Under the pieces are notes generated by a model. It was not told the DNA's origin and did no database searches. It was given only the letters and a program-made list of their open reading frames with translations. A program made the position numbers and the translations under genes. A DNA stretch of 64,000 bases from Elusimicrobiota bacterium (lineage in GTDB: Bacteria; Elusimicrobiota; Elusimicrobia; UBA1565; UBA9628): positions 1 through 64,000 of the forward strand of contig DMMY01000001.1 in assembly GCA_003452935.1 (NCBI GenBank), read 5' to 3'. Positions 25,467 through 34,897 of this stretch are shown here, piece after piece (position 1 is the stretch's first letter; every line of letters begins with the position of its first letter).

Positions 25467-25495
25467 ATGATAGTTGATTTTTGTTCTATTGTCTA
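25467..25495 (-). promoter_or_regulatory. Promoter of the DegT operon
   Basis: Reading the minus strand, TAGACA (25495-25490), a 17-base spacer and TATCAT (25472-25467) give a good sigma-70 promoter. The leader of about 55 bases contains a GC-rich hairpin (CTGCGCGGG with CCCGCG and CGCAG, one bulge) close to the mRNA 5' end, before the ATG at 25404. Confidence 0.55.
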
Positions 25496-25529
25496 TCGCC
25501 GTCCAACCGACGACGGATGCCGCAAGCCG

Positions 25530-25560
25530 TTGGACAAGGGAATTTCAAAACGAATATGAT
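25530..25560 (+). promoter_or_regulatory. Possible promoter of the second methyltransferase gene
   Basis: TTGGAC (25530-25535) and TATGAT (25555-25560) are separated by 19 bases, or by 18 if the -35 is read one base later. They face the ATG at 25584 and are back-to-back with the DegT promoter. Confidence 0.35.
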
Positions 25561-25583
25561 GTGACCTGGCGCGGAAACGGCTC

Positions 25584-26294
25584 ATGCGAGGCAACTCAAA
25601 CAACCTTCAGGGGGATTTCCGTTACTATCAGAGACCCCTGCACGGCGTGCGTTGGATACATCAATTGCAGCATGCCCCGCGCTTGCGAATGATGCAGCGC
25701 TTCATGAGCGCCCTGGCGCCGCAGCCAAGCGACCTCGTGCTCGACCTAGGCGCTTCCAACCTCTCCGACCCGATGGAGAACATATTTGAAAACAGCTATC
25801 CCTACAAGCACAAAATCATAGCCGCCGGAACCGAGGATTGCTCGTTTCTTGAACAAAAATACCCCGGACTTCGCTTTGTTCGCACGAAATCGGGAGAGAA
25901 GCTCCCCTTTTCGGATAATTTTTTCTCTATCGGCTTTTGCAACGCCGTCATCGAGCATGTCGGATCAAGCCGGGAGCAGAGGTTTTTTCTCAGCGAGCTG
26001 CTCCGCGTCTCCCGGCGCGTGTTCCTGGCGACGCCCAACCGCTGGTTCCCCGTCGAGCTGCATACGCGCATCCCCTTCCTGCACTGGCTGCCCCAAAGAT
26101 TATTCCGATCCCTGCTGCGGCGGCTCAGGCTGGAATTTTACGCCGACGAGAGGAATTTAAACCTTCTCACGCCGCGCCAGTTACGCGCCTTGGTTCCTCC
26201 CGGCAGTTATCGGAAGGTTTCTCTTTCTTACCACTATTTCCTCGGCTTGCCCAGCAATCTCGTGCTGATCATCGAGAAGCAACCGCCGGCATAA
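25584..26294 (+). CDS. Class I SAM-dependent methyltransferase
   Basis: This 236-residue Methyltransf_11-type protein has motif I LVLDLGASN, an acidic residue after strand 2 (GTED), and the post-motif FCNAVIEHVGS. Shared features with the protein at 10460-11131 include the YY-R segment, NAVVEHVG/NAVIEHVG, the P-x-R-[YW]-FP-[IV]-E segment and LGxPSN near the end, so the two are paralogues. It is the only plus-strand gene between two long minus-strand blocks. Its last 26 bases overlap the convergent GT2/GT-C gene. Confidence 0.75.
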   Translation: MRGNSNNLQGDFRYYQRPLHGVRWIHQLQHAPRLRMMQRFMSALAPQPSDLVLDLGASNLSDPMENIFENSYPYKHKIIAAGTEDCSFLEQKYPGLRFVRTKSGEKLPFSDNFFSIGFCNAVIEHVGSSREQRFFLSELLRVSRRVFLATPNRWFPVELHTRIPFLHWLPQRLFRSLLRRLRLEFYADERNLNLLTPRQLRALVPPGSYRKVSLSYHYFLGLPSNLVLIIEKQPPA

Positions 26295-28761
26295 GAGCCC
26301 GCCCCAAAACCCGCTCTTTCGAGGCGAAAGAAGCGCGCCCGTTTTCAAGCCCGCCGGTCCGTCTGCGGAGCCGATACACGAAGAAAGTCTCATTGGCCAG
26401 GCTTGAGCCCTCGATGGCGGGCGCCCATCCCGCCCTCCAGGAAGGAAATTGCGCGACGATCTCGTAGTCGCCGCCCCAAGTCTCCAGCTCCTGACGAGCC
26501 GCCGCGTCGACGACCAGATAGTCCGGCGGCAGCCTGCCTTCCAGGGACCGGGGGCCGTCAAAAACGACGAGATGGTAGCGGTTGTAAGAAAAGGCCGGGG
26601 TATGGGCGGGTTCCGGATAGCGCAGCAATCCTACGCGGCTGCCGGCCGGGACATTCGCGTCCACCCACGCGGCGGCCTGCGCCCGAGTTGCCAAAGGGGT
26701 CGAATCGCGCCGCATATTCTCAAGAACAACGGCGGCCCTTAAGCCGCTGTCGACCAGAGCCGCCGCCAAGACCAGAGCGCGCAGCCCTCGCGGCAGGCGC
26801 AAAAGAAGCACGGCCGCCATGAGGCAGGCCAGCGCGGCGACGCTATGCAGCAAACGAAACCCGGCGGCAGACATCATGGTTGGAAACCGCGCCGCGATCA
26901 GGCTGCCGCCGGCCAAAGCGCCGGCTGCGAGAACCTTGGCGTCATCGTTGCCCCGCAAGAGCGTCCATCCCAAGCCCGCGGCCCCAAAGACGGCCACCAC
27001 CATCCCCATGCCCGCCGCTGAGGCGCCCGGCACAGACGGCAGCGACCGCCACGAGTCAAATCCAAGCCGCTGCGGAGAAAGGACCTCGAGCTCCCAGGCA
27101 AAATCCTTATAAGACAAAAAGAGATAAGGGTTGCTTAAAGCAAATACCGCCATGGCGAGCAGGACGGCGCCTGAGGCCCATCGCCATTCGCCTTCGCCTG
27201 CCGCCCCCCGCCACCGACGCATCCCCCAAGCCAGCAACGGCCATACGACAAAAACCGGCAGAGACAGGTTGGCCCCCAACGCCATGCCGGCGCAGAATCC
27301 GCCCAGGAGGTAGTCCTTGCGCCGGCCGCGCCGCACCGCCGAGACCGTCAGCCAAGAGGCGGCCAAGACCCAAAAAGTCGCGTACGCATAGGGTTTAATC
27401 AGGTGCGAATTCTCAACCGCGACGGGGCACAAAGCGAAAAAAACGGCCGCGCAGAGACCCGCCCCCCAACCCCCCAGACGGCAGCCCAACCCGAAAAGCA
27501 AGACAAGGCCGGCCAAATGGAAAAGAAAGACGAACACCCTCCCTAAAAGGAACAGTCGCCCCATGTCCTCGGGATATTGCAGATAATGAGCGACGCCGGG
27601 AACCAAGCGGACAACCCCGCCCAATGCTCCCGCCGCCACAAAAGCGCCGAATGGGTAAAGAAACGCCCCGCCGTAACTAACGTAAAGCGGCTTGAATTCA
27701 AGCTTCCATGGCCGCATCCGGGCGAGATTGGTGAACGGTTTTTTCTCATCCGGAGACTCCGTTTGCAGCAGCATCGAGCGGATGGAAAAATCGAGCTTCT
27801 CCGGCGGGAATTCCCATCCCGGAGGAAATTCGCCCGCGCCGCGGAAGAGATTGGCGGGCTCTTCGCGCATTTCCAGATGCGTGCGCTGGATATCCGCATA
27901 AAGCTTCTCCCAACCCTGCGCGAGCTTGCCCGCCGCCTCGGGCGTGGGCCGCTGCCCCCCGGGCAACACGCGCAGGCGCGCCGGGCCCGGAAGCCCCCAA
28001 CCCAGGCCGGTGAGACCCACGCCGATGCCCAGGACCAGGACCGCGGCCAAGGCGGCCCATTGGCTCCGGCCGCCGCGCACTCCTTTCAGGGTCCAAAGCA
28101 TGCGCAGATAGCGCCGCGCCAGGAGGCCGACGTCCGCCTTGGATTCCCCGCCCAAGCGCGGCTCATAGAAAAAAGGGATCTCCTCCGCCTTGCCGCCGTG
28201 GGCTAAAAGCTGAACCAGCCCCTCCTGCTGCACGGAAAAATCCTCGGCGCGCATCGGCAGATCCAGCATGGCCTGCCTGCGGTAAAGACGGAATCCGCTG
28301 GAGCTGTCCCGGATCGTCAAGTCCAGAAGGCGGCGCGTCACCGCATTAAGACACCAGCTCAGCACGTAGCGCCACCAGGGCATGCGCGCGCCTCCGCCCG
28401 CCACGAAGCGCGAGGCGATGATCAAATCGCCGCGCAGCCGCCGGTCCCAAAGCTCCCGAAAATAGCGGACTGGATGAGAGCCGTCCGCGTCCATGGCCAG
28501 GACCCATTGCCCGCGCGCCAGCGCGATGCCCTCGCGGATGGCGGCGCCGAAGCCCCGGCCGCGCTGGCGGACCACGCGCGCCCCGGCCGCCGCGGCCGCG
28601 GCCGCGGTCTGGTCGCGGGACCCGCCGTCGACGACCAGCATCTCGAAACTCCCGGTCAGCTCAGCGGCCGCGGCGCGCGCTCCGGCAAGGACCTCCCCCA
28701 GGTGGGAGCCTTCGTTAAGCGTCGGCAGCAAAATCGTCAGTTCGGGATCGGATCCGGTCAT
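26269..28761 (-). CDS. GT2 domain fused to a GT-C-like membrane domain
   Basis: This is an 830-residue two-domain protein. Residues 1-235 are a polyprenyl-phosphate sugar synthase-like GT2 (LLPTLNEGSHL, VDGGSRD, DADGSHP, SSGFRLYRR). Residues 240-800 hold about ten hydrophobic helices in a GT39-like layout, with a long soluble insert (about 265-375) between the first helices. One chain could thus both charge the polyprenyl carrier and transfer the sugar in the periplasm. The VDGGS form replaces VDDGS. It is the last gene of the 18.7-kb minus-strand run. Confidence 0.78.
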   Translation of the reverse strand: MTGSDPELTILLPTLNEGSHLGEVLAGARAAAAELTGSFEMLVVDGGSRDQTAAAAAAAGARVVRQRGRGFGAAIREGIALARGQWVLAMDADGSHPVRYFRELWDRRLRGDLIIASRFVAGGGARMPWWRYVLSWCLNAVTRRLLDLTIRDSSSGFRLYRRQAMLDLPMRAEDFSVQQEGLVQLLAHGGKAEEIPFFYEPRLGGESKADVGLLARRYLRMLWTLKGVRGGRSQWAALAAVLVLGIGVGLTGLGWGLPGPARLRVLPGGQRPTPEAAGKLAQGWEKLYADIQRTHLEMREEPANLFRGAGEFPPGWEFPPEKLDFSIRSMLLQTESPDEKKPFTNLARMRPWKLEFKPLYVSYGGAFLYPFGAFVAAGALGGVVRLVPGVAHYLQYPEDMGRLFLLGRVFVFLFHLAGLVLLFGLGCRLGGWGAGLCAAVFFALCPVAVENSHLIKPYAYATFWVLAASWLTVSAVRRGRRKDYLLGGFCAGMALGANLSLPVFVVWPLLAWGMRRWRGAAGEGEWRWASGAVLLAMAVFALSNPYLFLSYKDFAWELEVLSPQRLGFDSWRSLPSVPGASAAGMGMVVAVFGAAGLGWTLLRGNDDAKVLAAGALAGGSLIAARFPTMMSAAGFRLLHSVAALACLMAAVLLLRLPRGLRALVLAAALVDSGLRAAVVLENMRRDSTPLATRAQAAAWVDANVPAGSRVGLLRYPEPAHTPAFSYNRYHLVVFDGPRSLEGRLPPDYLVVDAAARQELETWGGDYEIVAQFPSWRAGWAPAIEGSSLANETFFVYRLRRRTGGLENGRASFASKERVLGRALMPAVASR

Positions 28762-28762
28762 C

Positions 28763-29764
28763 TCATGCCTCGAAAAAAAAGGTCTTGCGCATCTCTCTGA
28801 GGCCCCGCGAGCGGGAATAGATGCCGTAGACCCACAGGTATAGGGACGGGGACAACACGGCCAGTAAAACGCTGGCCAAGCGGAACCGGCCCAAGCCCGA
28901 GCCTTTAAAACTCCCCGCCTTTTCCCGCCACAACTTCCAGGCCTGCGCCGGCCGGGCCTCCAAAGCCGCTTGCAATATCCGCCGACGCCAAGTCTCCATT
29001 TCCCGATTCAGCCGGCAGCGCGGCGTCAGACTGCGCCGCGAGACGGCCAGCCGGCGCTCCAGCTCCGCGGCCAGTATCTCGTTCATGCGCAGGTCCATAT
29101 CCAATTTGCGCCGATCCGCGAGGTGGCCGGCGCACCAGTTGCCGCCGTGAATGCGGTGCGCCCCCAAAAGACGCGCCATATTGGCGATCTCCGCGAAGAA
29201 AAGCGCGCCCTCCATCAAGAAGGCGTCGGCATCTATCACAAGCTCAGCGGGGATGGCTCCCAAGCGGCCGATCAATTTCCGGCGCAGGCAGAGGCCGCTG
29301 GTCGCGCCGAACTCGGCGCGGCCGTCCAAAAAATCATCCAAGCCATAGCGCGTCGGCCAGGCCGGAAAATACTGGGGCAAAGGCGCAAGCGCCGCGTCCG
29401 TATCCTGGAGCCAATGCTCGACGAGGCCGACAGCCGGATCGTCAAAGCGCCCGGCCACGGCCGAGAGCTTTTCCGGACGCCACACGTCGTCGGAGTCGAG
29501 CAGGCAGACGATCTCCCCGCGCGCCTCGGCGAAGCCGCGGTTAAGCGCTTGGGCCTGGCCCTGGCGAGCCTGCAGGCAAACCCGGACGCGATCGCCGTAG
29601 GACGCCAGGATGGCGCGCGAGTCGTCGGTCGAGCCGTCGTCGACCACGATGACTTCCACGTCTCCGGAAGCGAAATCCTGTCCCAGGACGCTGTCTACGG
29701 CCTGGCGCAGAAAGCGGCCGTAGTTGTGGTTGTTGATGACCACGGAAAAAAATGGCGCCGCCAT
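28763..29764 (-). CDS. GT2 glycosyltransferase
   Basis: The 333-residue GT-A protein has FSVVINNHNYGRFL, VDDGSTD near residue 41 and a metal motif LDSDD near residue 94. A hydrophobic stretch near the C-terminus (LASVLLAVLSPSLYLWV) could anchor it to the membrane. It ends one base before the start of the fusion gene. It is separated from asnB by 51 bases that contain a hairpin and a promoter-like element, so it may start its own unit. Confidence 0.85.
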   Translation of the reverse strand: MAAPFFSVVINNHNYGRFLRQAVDSVLGQDFASGDVEVIVVDDGSTDDSRAILASYGDRVRVCLQARQGQAQALNRGFAEARGEIVCLLDSDDVWRPEKLSAVAGRFDDPAVGLVEHWLQDTDAALAPLPQYFPAWPTRYGLDDFLDGRAEFGATSGLCLRRKLIGRLGAIPAELVIDADAFLMEGALFFAEIANMARLLGAHRIHGGNWCAGHLADRRKLDMDLRMNEILAAELERRLAVSRRSLTPRCRLNREMETWRRRILQAALEARPAQAWKLWREKAGSFKGSGLGRFRLASVLLAVLSPSLYLWVYGIYSRSRGLREMRKTFFFEA

Positions 29765-29770
29765 GACGTC

Positions 29771-29800
29771 ATTTTAACTAATAATGGGCTCCAGCGTCAG
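29771..29800 (-). promoter_or_regulatory. Possible internal promoter for the GT2 gene
   Basis: On the minus strand CTGACG (29800-29795), an 18-base spacer and TAAAAT (29776-29771) end six bases before the ATG at 29764, without a Shine-Dalgarno sequence. The arrangement repeats the near-leaderless pattern at other unit starts in this window. Confidence 0.35.
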
Positions 29801-29814
29801 GCAAGCGTTGCCTG
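29798..29814. repeat. Inverted repeat just after asnB
   Basis: CAGGCAA and TTGCCTG form a perfect 7-bp stem with a 3-base loop, one base past the asnB stop. On the minus strand it is not followed by a T run, so it is not a clear intrinsic terminator. It may protect the 3' end of the asnB message. Confidence 0.4.
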
Positions 29815-29815
29815 G

Positions 29816-31705
29816 CTATCCGCGGTTTTCGTGCCAAAGCTCGAGCATGAGCAGGGCCCAAAGCCTATAGCCATGGTCGCGCCGGCCGCTCTGGTGCTCG
29901 TCCCAGATGCGCCTCAGGGCCTTCTCCTCGAAAACATCTCGCCCCAAGGCTCCGCCGCCCAGCGCATGCTGCGCCCAATAATCCTTGAGCGGCCCCCTAA
30001 ACCAGGCTCCCAGCGGGATGCCGAATCCCATTTTCCCCCGGTTCAGTATCCGGGGCGGGAGCTTGTCGCGGAAAGTTTGCTTCAAAAGCCACTTGTGCCC
30101 GCGCAATCCTTTGAGCTTCCAATCCCCGGGCATGCGGAAAACCATTTCCACGAACTCATGATCGAGGAAAGGCGAACGCCCCTCCAGGGAATTGGCCATG
30201 GTGGCTATGTCTATCTTGGTCATGAGGCATTCCGGCAAATAGGTCTTGAAATCCGCGTAAAGCATCCGGTTGACGAAGTCTTCCCGTCCGCAGGCGGCGA
30301 AAACGCTGGCGAGGTATTCCTGCGCCGAGCCCTGCCGCGCTCCAAGCCGGGCCAGAAATCGGGGAGAATAAAGACCCGCCTTGTCCTCTTCCGAAAAATA
30401 ACAGACCATTTTAAGGTGCCGTTTAGGAATGTCGGTGAAGAGCGCGGAACGCAGAAAACGCTTGAGCCGCCACGTGAAACCGTAAGGGGCGCGATAGTCG
30501 GGCAGGACTTCCGCCCCGGCCTGGAGAGCTGATCGGACGGGCGCGGGCAGGACGTCGAAGAGCCGGGCCAATTTCATGGCGCAGTAGCGCACGTAGCCGG
30601 CGAAATTCTCATCGCCTCCGTCGCCGTTCAAGGCCACGGTGACGAACCGCCGGGTCTCCCGGGAGACGTAATAGGACGGCAGGGCCGAGGGATCGGCATA
30701 GGGCTCGCCGTAATGCCAGGCGAGCTTGGGCAGGATATCCGCCATCTCCGCCTTCACGATGAACTCGCTGTGGTCGCAGCCGTAGCGCCGCGCCACTTCC
30801 TTGGCGAAATGCAGTTCGGAAAACTCCTGTTCTTCGAATCCTATGGAAAAAGTCTTCACCGGACGCGGCGACATCTCGCTCATCAAGGCCACGATGATGG
30901 ACGAATCGATGCCTCCGGACAGGAAGGCTCCCAGAGGCACGTCGGAAATCATGCGCAAACGAACGGCCTCCCGGAGCTTGTCCGCGAGCAAGCCCTTGGC
31001 CTCTTCCACGTCCGTCGTAATCGGGGGCTGCCCCAGAGGCAGGTCCCAATACCGCTCGATCGTGACCTCTCCTTTCTCGTAGACCAGGGTGTGTCCAGGC
31101 TCCAGCTTGCGGATTTCCTCATAGACGCTCTGGGGCGAAGGAATATATTGCAGGGAAAGGAAAACGTCTATAGCCGCGGGATTGATCTCCCGCGAGATGC
31201 CGGGCCAGGCAAAAAGCGAGCGCAGCTCCGAGGCAAAAGCCAGAAACCCCGGCTGGCGGGTATAAAGCAGAGGCTTCTTGCCGATGCGATCCCTGGCCAG
31301 GAACAGCCGCTGACGGGCGCTATCCCAGATCGCGAAGGCGAACATCCCGCGCAGGCGCGTGACGCAAGCGTTCCCCATCCGCTCAAAAAGGACGAGTATC
31401 ACCTCGGTGTCCGTCTTGGTTCGGAACTTGCAGCCCTGGGCCTCGAGTTCGGCGCGCAGTTCGAGGAAATTGTAGATTTCGCCGTTGAATACGATGGTGT
31501 ATCGGCCGTCGACCGTGGAAATAGGCTGGTGCCCGGTGCTCAGGTCGATAATGGCCAGACGCCTCATGGCCAGGCCCGCGGGCCCTTCTATGTAGGCTCC
31601 GGAGTCATCCGGACCGCGATGAAGCAGCGCATCATTGGCCGCCTTGAGCCGGCGCGGGTCCGGACTCGTCCCATCCCTGTAAACGATGCCGCAGATTCCA
31701 CACAT
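29816..31705 (-). CDS. asnB: Asparagine synthase (glutamine-hydrolysing) type amidotransferase
   Basis: The protein has 629 residues. C2 is the glutaminase nucleophile (MCGICGI), RGPDDSG and FNGEIYNF complete the class II amidotransferase domain, and LSGGIDSS is the PP-loop of the synthetase domain. Such proteins make asparagine, but copies inside glycan clusters often amidate other carboxylates, for example uronic acids. The location between GT4 and GT2 genes fits either role. Confidence 0.88.
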   Translation of the reverse strand: MCGICGIVYRDGTSPDPRRLKAANDALLHRGPDDSGAYIEGPAGLAMRRLAIIDLSTGHQPISTVDGRYTIVFNGEIYNFLELRAELEAQGCKFRTKTDTEVILVLFERMGNACVTRLRGMFAFAIWDSARQRLFLARDRIGKKPLLYTRQPGFLAFASELRSLFAWPGISREINPAAIDVFLSLQYIPSPQSVYEEIRKLEPGHTLVYEKGEVTIERYWDLPLGQPPITTDVEEAKGLLADKLREAVRLRMISDVPLGAFLSGGIDSSIIVALMSEMSPRPVKTFSIGFEEQEFSELHFAKEVARRYGCDHSEFIVKAEMADILPKLAWHYGEPYADPSALPSYYVSRETRRFVTVALNGDGGDENFAGYVRYCAMKLARLFDVLPAPVRSALQAGAEVLPDYRAPYGFTWRLKRFLRSALFTDIPKRHLKMVCYFSEEDKAGLYSPRFLARLGARQGSAQEYLASVFAACGREDFVNRMLYADFKTYLPECLMTKIDIATMANSLEGRSPFLDHEFVEMVFRMPGDWKLKGLRGHKWLLKQTFRDKLPPRILNRGKMGFGIPLGAWFRGPLKDYWAQHALGGGALGRDVFEEKALRRIWDEHQSGRRDHGYRLWALLMLELWHENRG

Positions 31706-31711
31706 AAGCGC

Positions 31712-32866
31712 CTAGCCCTTGGCTCCTTGGGTATACATTTTTTCGTAGCTGCCCGCTACGCGCTCCAGGGAATAGTCCCGCACGGCGCGCTGCCGGGCGG
31801 CGGCTCCCAATCGACCGGCAAGCTCGGGTTCGCGCAGATACCGCTGCATCTGGGCCCGCAGCCCGGCCTCATCGCCAGGAGCGAAGAGCAAGCCGGTTTC
31901 CTCTTCCGTCACGGCCTCCGCCGTACCCCCCACCCGGCTGCCCAGAATCCCCAGCCCCGAGGCCATGGCCTCCAGCAAAGAGTTGGAAAGGCCCTCGGAC
32001 AGCGAAGGGAGGATGAAAACATCCGCGGCCGCATAAGCCTCTGACACGTTGGCCAAAAAAGGCAGCGCCAAGACCCGTCCCGCAAGGGGACTGCTCGCGG
32101 CCAAGGCTTGAAGCTTATCTCCTTGCGAACCTTGCCCCACGATGGCCACGAAACTGGGCTGCGCCGACGCGGGCGCGTCGGCGAGCCAGGCCCGCAGAAA
32201 AAAATCGAGCTGCTTCTCGGCGGAGAGCCGCCCCACGTAAAGGAAACAGAGCCCCTCGGGCCAGCCCAGCTTGCGCCGTAAAGCCAGTTTTTCCTCAGCC
32301 GTGACCGGATGATAACGGGAAACATCGACGCCGTTGGGCTCTACCCGCACGGAAACCGAGCCCAAATACTCCGCGCATTCCTCGGCCAGCTCGCGGGTCA
32401 CGGCCACGAAATGGGGCCCAAGCCAGGAAAGCAGTCCAAGCTTGATCCTCCCCCCTATCGTGCGCGCCGAGACGGCCAATTCCCCGATGCCTCGGCCGCC
32501 TCCGAGCTTGATGAAGACCTTCTTGCCCAGCAGCTTTCCGGCCAAGGCCGCGGGCAGGGCGGGCGAGCCGGCCAGGTGTACATGCACCGCGACGTAGTCG
32601 GCGCGCCGCGCCCAAAGCCAGACTCCCAGCGCGGCCATGAAAGTCAAGCTGTTGAGAAAGCCCGAGCCCGCGCACCAAAGCCGTTGCACCGGGACCCCGC
32701 GAATCTCCTCCCGCGCGGGAAGCCCGGGCAGCCGGCGGGTCAGCACGCGCACCTTGACCCCGCGACGCAGCAGGGCCGCCGAAAGCTCCAAGGCCTGCTT
32801 CTCGGCCCCCCCTACGTAAGGATGGAAGCTGGCGCTGACCATCACCACCGCGGCTCCGGAACTCAT
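31712..32866 (-). CDS. GT4-family glycosyltransferase
   Basis: This 384-residue GT-B enzyme has an N-terminal FHPYVGGAEKQ acceptor-side loop, a central PNGVDVSRY, LYVGRLSAEKQLD and the donor-binding ESGL-like motif SLSEGLSNSLLEAMA. This is the retaining GT4 plan using a nucleotide-sugar donor in the cytoplasm. I chose the ATG at 32866, four bases after the preceding stop, because the alternative at 32914 lies inside the upstream gene. The glycan acceptor is unknown. Confidence 0.87.
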   Translation of the reverse strand: MSSGAAVVMVSASFHPYVGGAEKQALELSAALLRRGVKVRVLTRRLPGLPAREEIRGVPVQRLWCAGSGFLNSLTFMAALGVWLWARRADYVAVHVHLAGSPALPAALAGKLLGKKVFIKLGGGRGIGELAVSARTIGGRIKLGLLSWLGPHFVAVTRELAEECAEYLGSVSVRVEPNGVDVSRYHPVTAEEKLALRRKLGWPEGLCFLYVGRLSAEKQLDFFLRAWLADAPASAQPSFVAIVGQGSQGDKLQALAASSPLAGRVLALPFLANVSEAYAAADVFILPSLSEGLSNSLLEAMASGLGILGSRVGGTAEAVTEEETGLLFAPGDEAGLRAQMQRYLREPELAGRLGAAARQRAVRDYSLERVAGSYEKMYTQGAKG

Positions 32867-32870
32867 GGCT

Positions 32871-33884
32871 TCATCGCCGCCGGCCCAGGATGCCGGGCTT
32901 GGGAACCAGGCCATGGGCCAACAACCTCAGCACGTCGTAGCCGGCCGTTTCATACCAGGCTGATAATTCCTCTTTGGTGTGATGGAACTGGAACGGCGGT
33001 GAAAGCCAGTCGAAGTTCTCGATCAAGCGAACGCGGAAATCGCGATGCGCCGAGAACGTCAGGTACTTCAAGGCCGGCAGAGCTCCGAGCCAGGCCAGAG
33101 GATAGCAGAGCGCGTAGGTCAGCGGCAGGGGCAAGCGCACCGTGAAAACCCGCAAGACGTCGCTGATCAGCTGCCGCGCGGCCACGATGATCCATGACAA
33201 GCGCCGATGGCGCGCCACCCACAAGCGGTCCGGCCGCAGCGGGTTGGTGGCGAAATCGCGGTAGCGTCCCGCTTTGCCGTAGAGCCAGACGCTGAGCCGT
33301 CCGTTGGGCTTGACCAGTCCGGCGACCGCCTGGAAGGCCGCTCGGGTATCGGGCGTGTGATGCAGGACCCCGTGGCTGTAGACGAAATCGAACGTCCCGG
33401 CCTTAAGCGGCGGTTTGAGGAGATTGCCCTGGACCAAGTGCAGATTGGGTCGGACGCGCGCCGCGTCCGCCAAGCGCAGCAGGCTCTCGGACAGGTCCAA
33501 AGCCACGACTTCCGCGCCCAAGTCCAGGGCGACTAGAGCATAACGCCCCATCCCGCAGCCCGCGTCGAGGACAAGCTTGCCCTTGAGATCCGTTGCGCAC
33601 AGCTGGCTCTCCTCGAGGAAGATGCCGCGGTCCTCGGCCAAGGAACCGGGGTAGCGGGTCCATTCCCAACAAAAACTTGCGCTGGTCCGGACAACGCGCG
33701 CGTCCTTGGCGCCCGCGGGCAGCAGCCTCGGCACGCCGGAAATGATGGGATATTCCCGGCCGCAGCCCGCGCAGGCCAGCACCCCATCGTCGATCTCTTC
33801 GTCCGGCATCTGCTCGAGCCGCGAAAAGCGCAGCGGCGCGGCGCAGCATGGCGCGGCCAGCAATGGCAGCAGGGAAAGTTTCAC
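32871..33884 (-). CDS. SAM-dependent methyltransferase with N-terminal Cys motif
   Basis: This 337-residue protein starts with a short Trm112-like segment (CAGCGREYPIISGVPRLLP, residues about 38-56), then a class I methyltransferase domain with LDAGCGMGRYA as motif I and HGVLHHTPD as the post-motif. The C-terminal 120 residues are hydrophobic in places and probably contact the membrane or a lipid substrate. It overlaps the flippase-like gene upstream by four bases. Its role in glycan or lipid modification is inferred. Confidence 0.8.
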   Translation of the reverse strand: MKLSLLPLLAAPCCAAPLRFSRLEQMPDEEIDDGVLACAGCGREYPIISGVPRLLPAGAKDARVVRTSASFCWEWTRYPGSLAEDRGIFLEESQLCATDLKGKLVLDAGCGMGRYALVALDLGAEVVALDLSESLLRLADAARVRPNLHLVQGNLLKPPLKAGTFDFVYSHGVLHHTPDTRAAFQAVAGLVKPNGRLSVWLYGKAGRYRDFATNPLRPDRLWVARHRRLSWIIVAARQLISDVLRVFTVRLPLPLTYALCYPLAWLGALPALKYLTFSAHRDFRVRLIENFDWLSPPFQFHHTKEELSAWYETAGYDVLRLLAHGLVPKPGILGRRR

Positions 33885-34897
33885 GGGCGGCCCCCGGCCG
33901 CGGATCCGGTAGGCGTTTGCCGGGACGCCAAAGAGGCCTTGATTCCTCCCAGGGAAAGCCCGACGCGGTACAGGAAAATCAGGCCGAGCCCGGTCACCGT
34001 GATATACATCAGCATGTGCAGGCCCAGGGCATAGGCAAAGGCTTCAGGCGCCGAGGCGCCGAACTTTTCCAGGATGGATTTGACCATGGCTTCGAACGTA
34101 CCGATACCGCCGGGCACCGCGGGCATGGCCGAGCCGGCGCCCGCCCAAGAGAGAACCAGGATGGCCCTGGGATAATCGATGAGGTCGGCAAGCCCCAGGG
34201 CTTGCGCGGCCAGCCAATATACGACGGCGTCAACCGCCCAGAGACCAAGGCTCAGCGCCGCCACCGGAACGAGAGCCCGCGGCCGGCGCAAAACAGCCGC
34301 GCCCAGGGCCAGATGCTCCACCATCTCATGAAGCTTGGGCCAGGCCCGCAGGCGGCGCTCCAGCCAGGCCCCGTCTTCAAGGGTCCGCTCCGCCAGGACC
34401 AGGAAAATCAGGGCCGCGATCACCGCGCCGAGCAGAAGAGCTCCGGCGTGCCGGATAGGAGCGGGCACGATATCCGGTGCAAGCCATGCGGCGCCGCAGA
34501 ACAGGCCGAGCAAGGCCGCGACATCAAGAGCCCGCTCCACCACCACGCTGGCCAGGGAAGTCGCCACGGGTATTCCCAGCTGGCGAGCCGCCAAGACGCC
34601 GCGAAGGACTTCGCCGAGCCTGGCAAAAAGCATGTTGTTGACCGCCAGGCCGATGGCTTCCAGGCGGAACAGGTCCATGACCGAAGCGGACACGGCCTGG
34701 CTAAGAAGTATGCGCCAACGCAAGGCGCGAATGAGGATGTCCAGGAGCCCGATGAGCAGTATGGGGACAAGCCAACGCCATTTGGCGCCGGCCAATATCC
34801 CTCCCAACGTCGCGAACTGGACGTTGCGCGCCGCCAGCCAGAGGCACAAGGCGGTGAAAAAAACAGCTACCCCGACCGAAATAGTCCTGCGATTCAT
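33881..34897 (-). CDS. LPG synthase TM-region/AglD-like flippase-type membrane protein
   Basis: The 338-residue protein has about eight hydrophobic helices and the family segments ALRWRILL, ARLGEVLRG and PAVPGGIGTFEA, typical of the UPF0104/lysylphosphatidylglycerol-synthase membrane region. The catalytic LPG synthase domain is absent. Stand-alone members are common in glycan clusters and are linked to lipid-linked sugar movement or use. Both ends overlap neighbouring genes by four bases. Confidence 0.8.
   Translation of the reverse strand: MNRRTISVGVAVFFTALCLWLAARNVQFATLGGILAGAKWRWLVPILLIGLLDILIRALRWRILLSQAVSASVMDLFRLEAIGLAVNNMLFARLGEVLRGVLAARQLGIPVATSLASVVVERALDVAALLGLFCGAAWLAPDIVPAPIRHAGALLLGAVIAALIFLVLAERTLEDGAWLERRLRAWPKLHEMVEHLALGAAVLRRPRALVPVAALSLGLWAVDAVVYWLAAQALGLADLIDYPRAILVLSWAGAGSAMPAVPGGIGTFEAMVKSILEKFGASAPEAFAYALGLHMLMYITVTGLGLIFLYRVGLSLGGIKASLASRQTPTGSAAGGRP

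Noticed and set aside
28970..30532. Long plus-strand open frame crossing the GT2 and asnB genes
   Set aside because: It spans two well-supported opposite-strand genes and their spacer, and shows no recognisable family.
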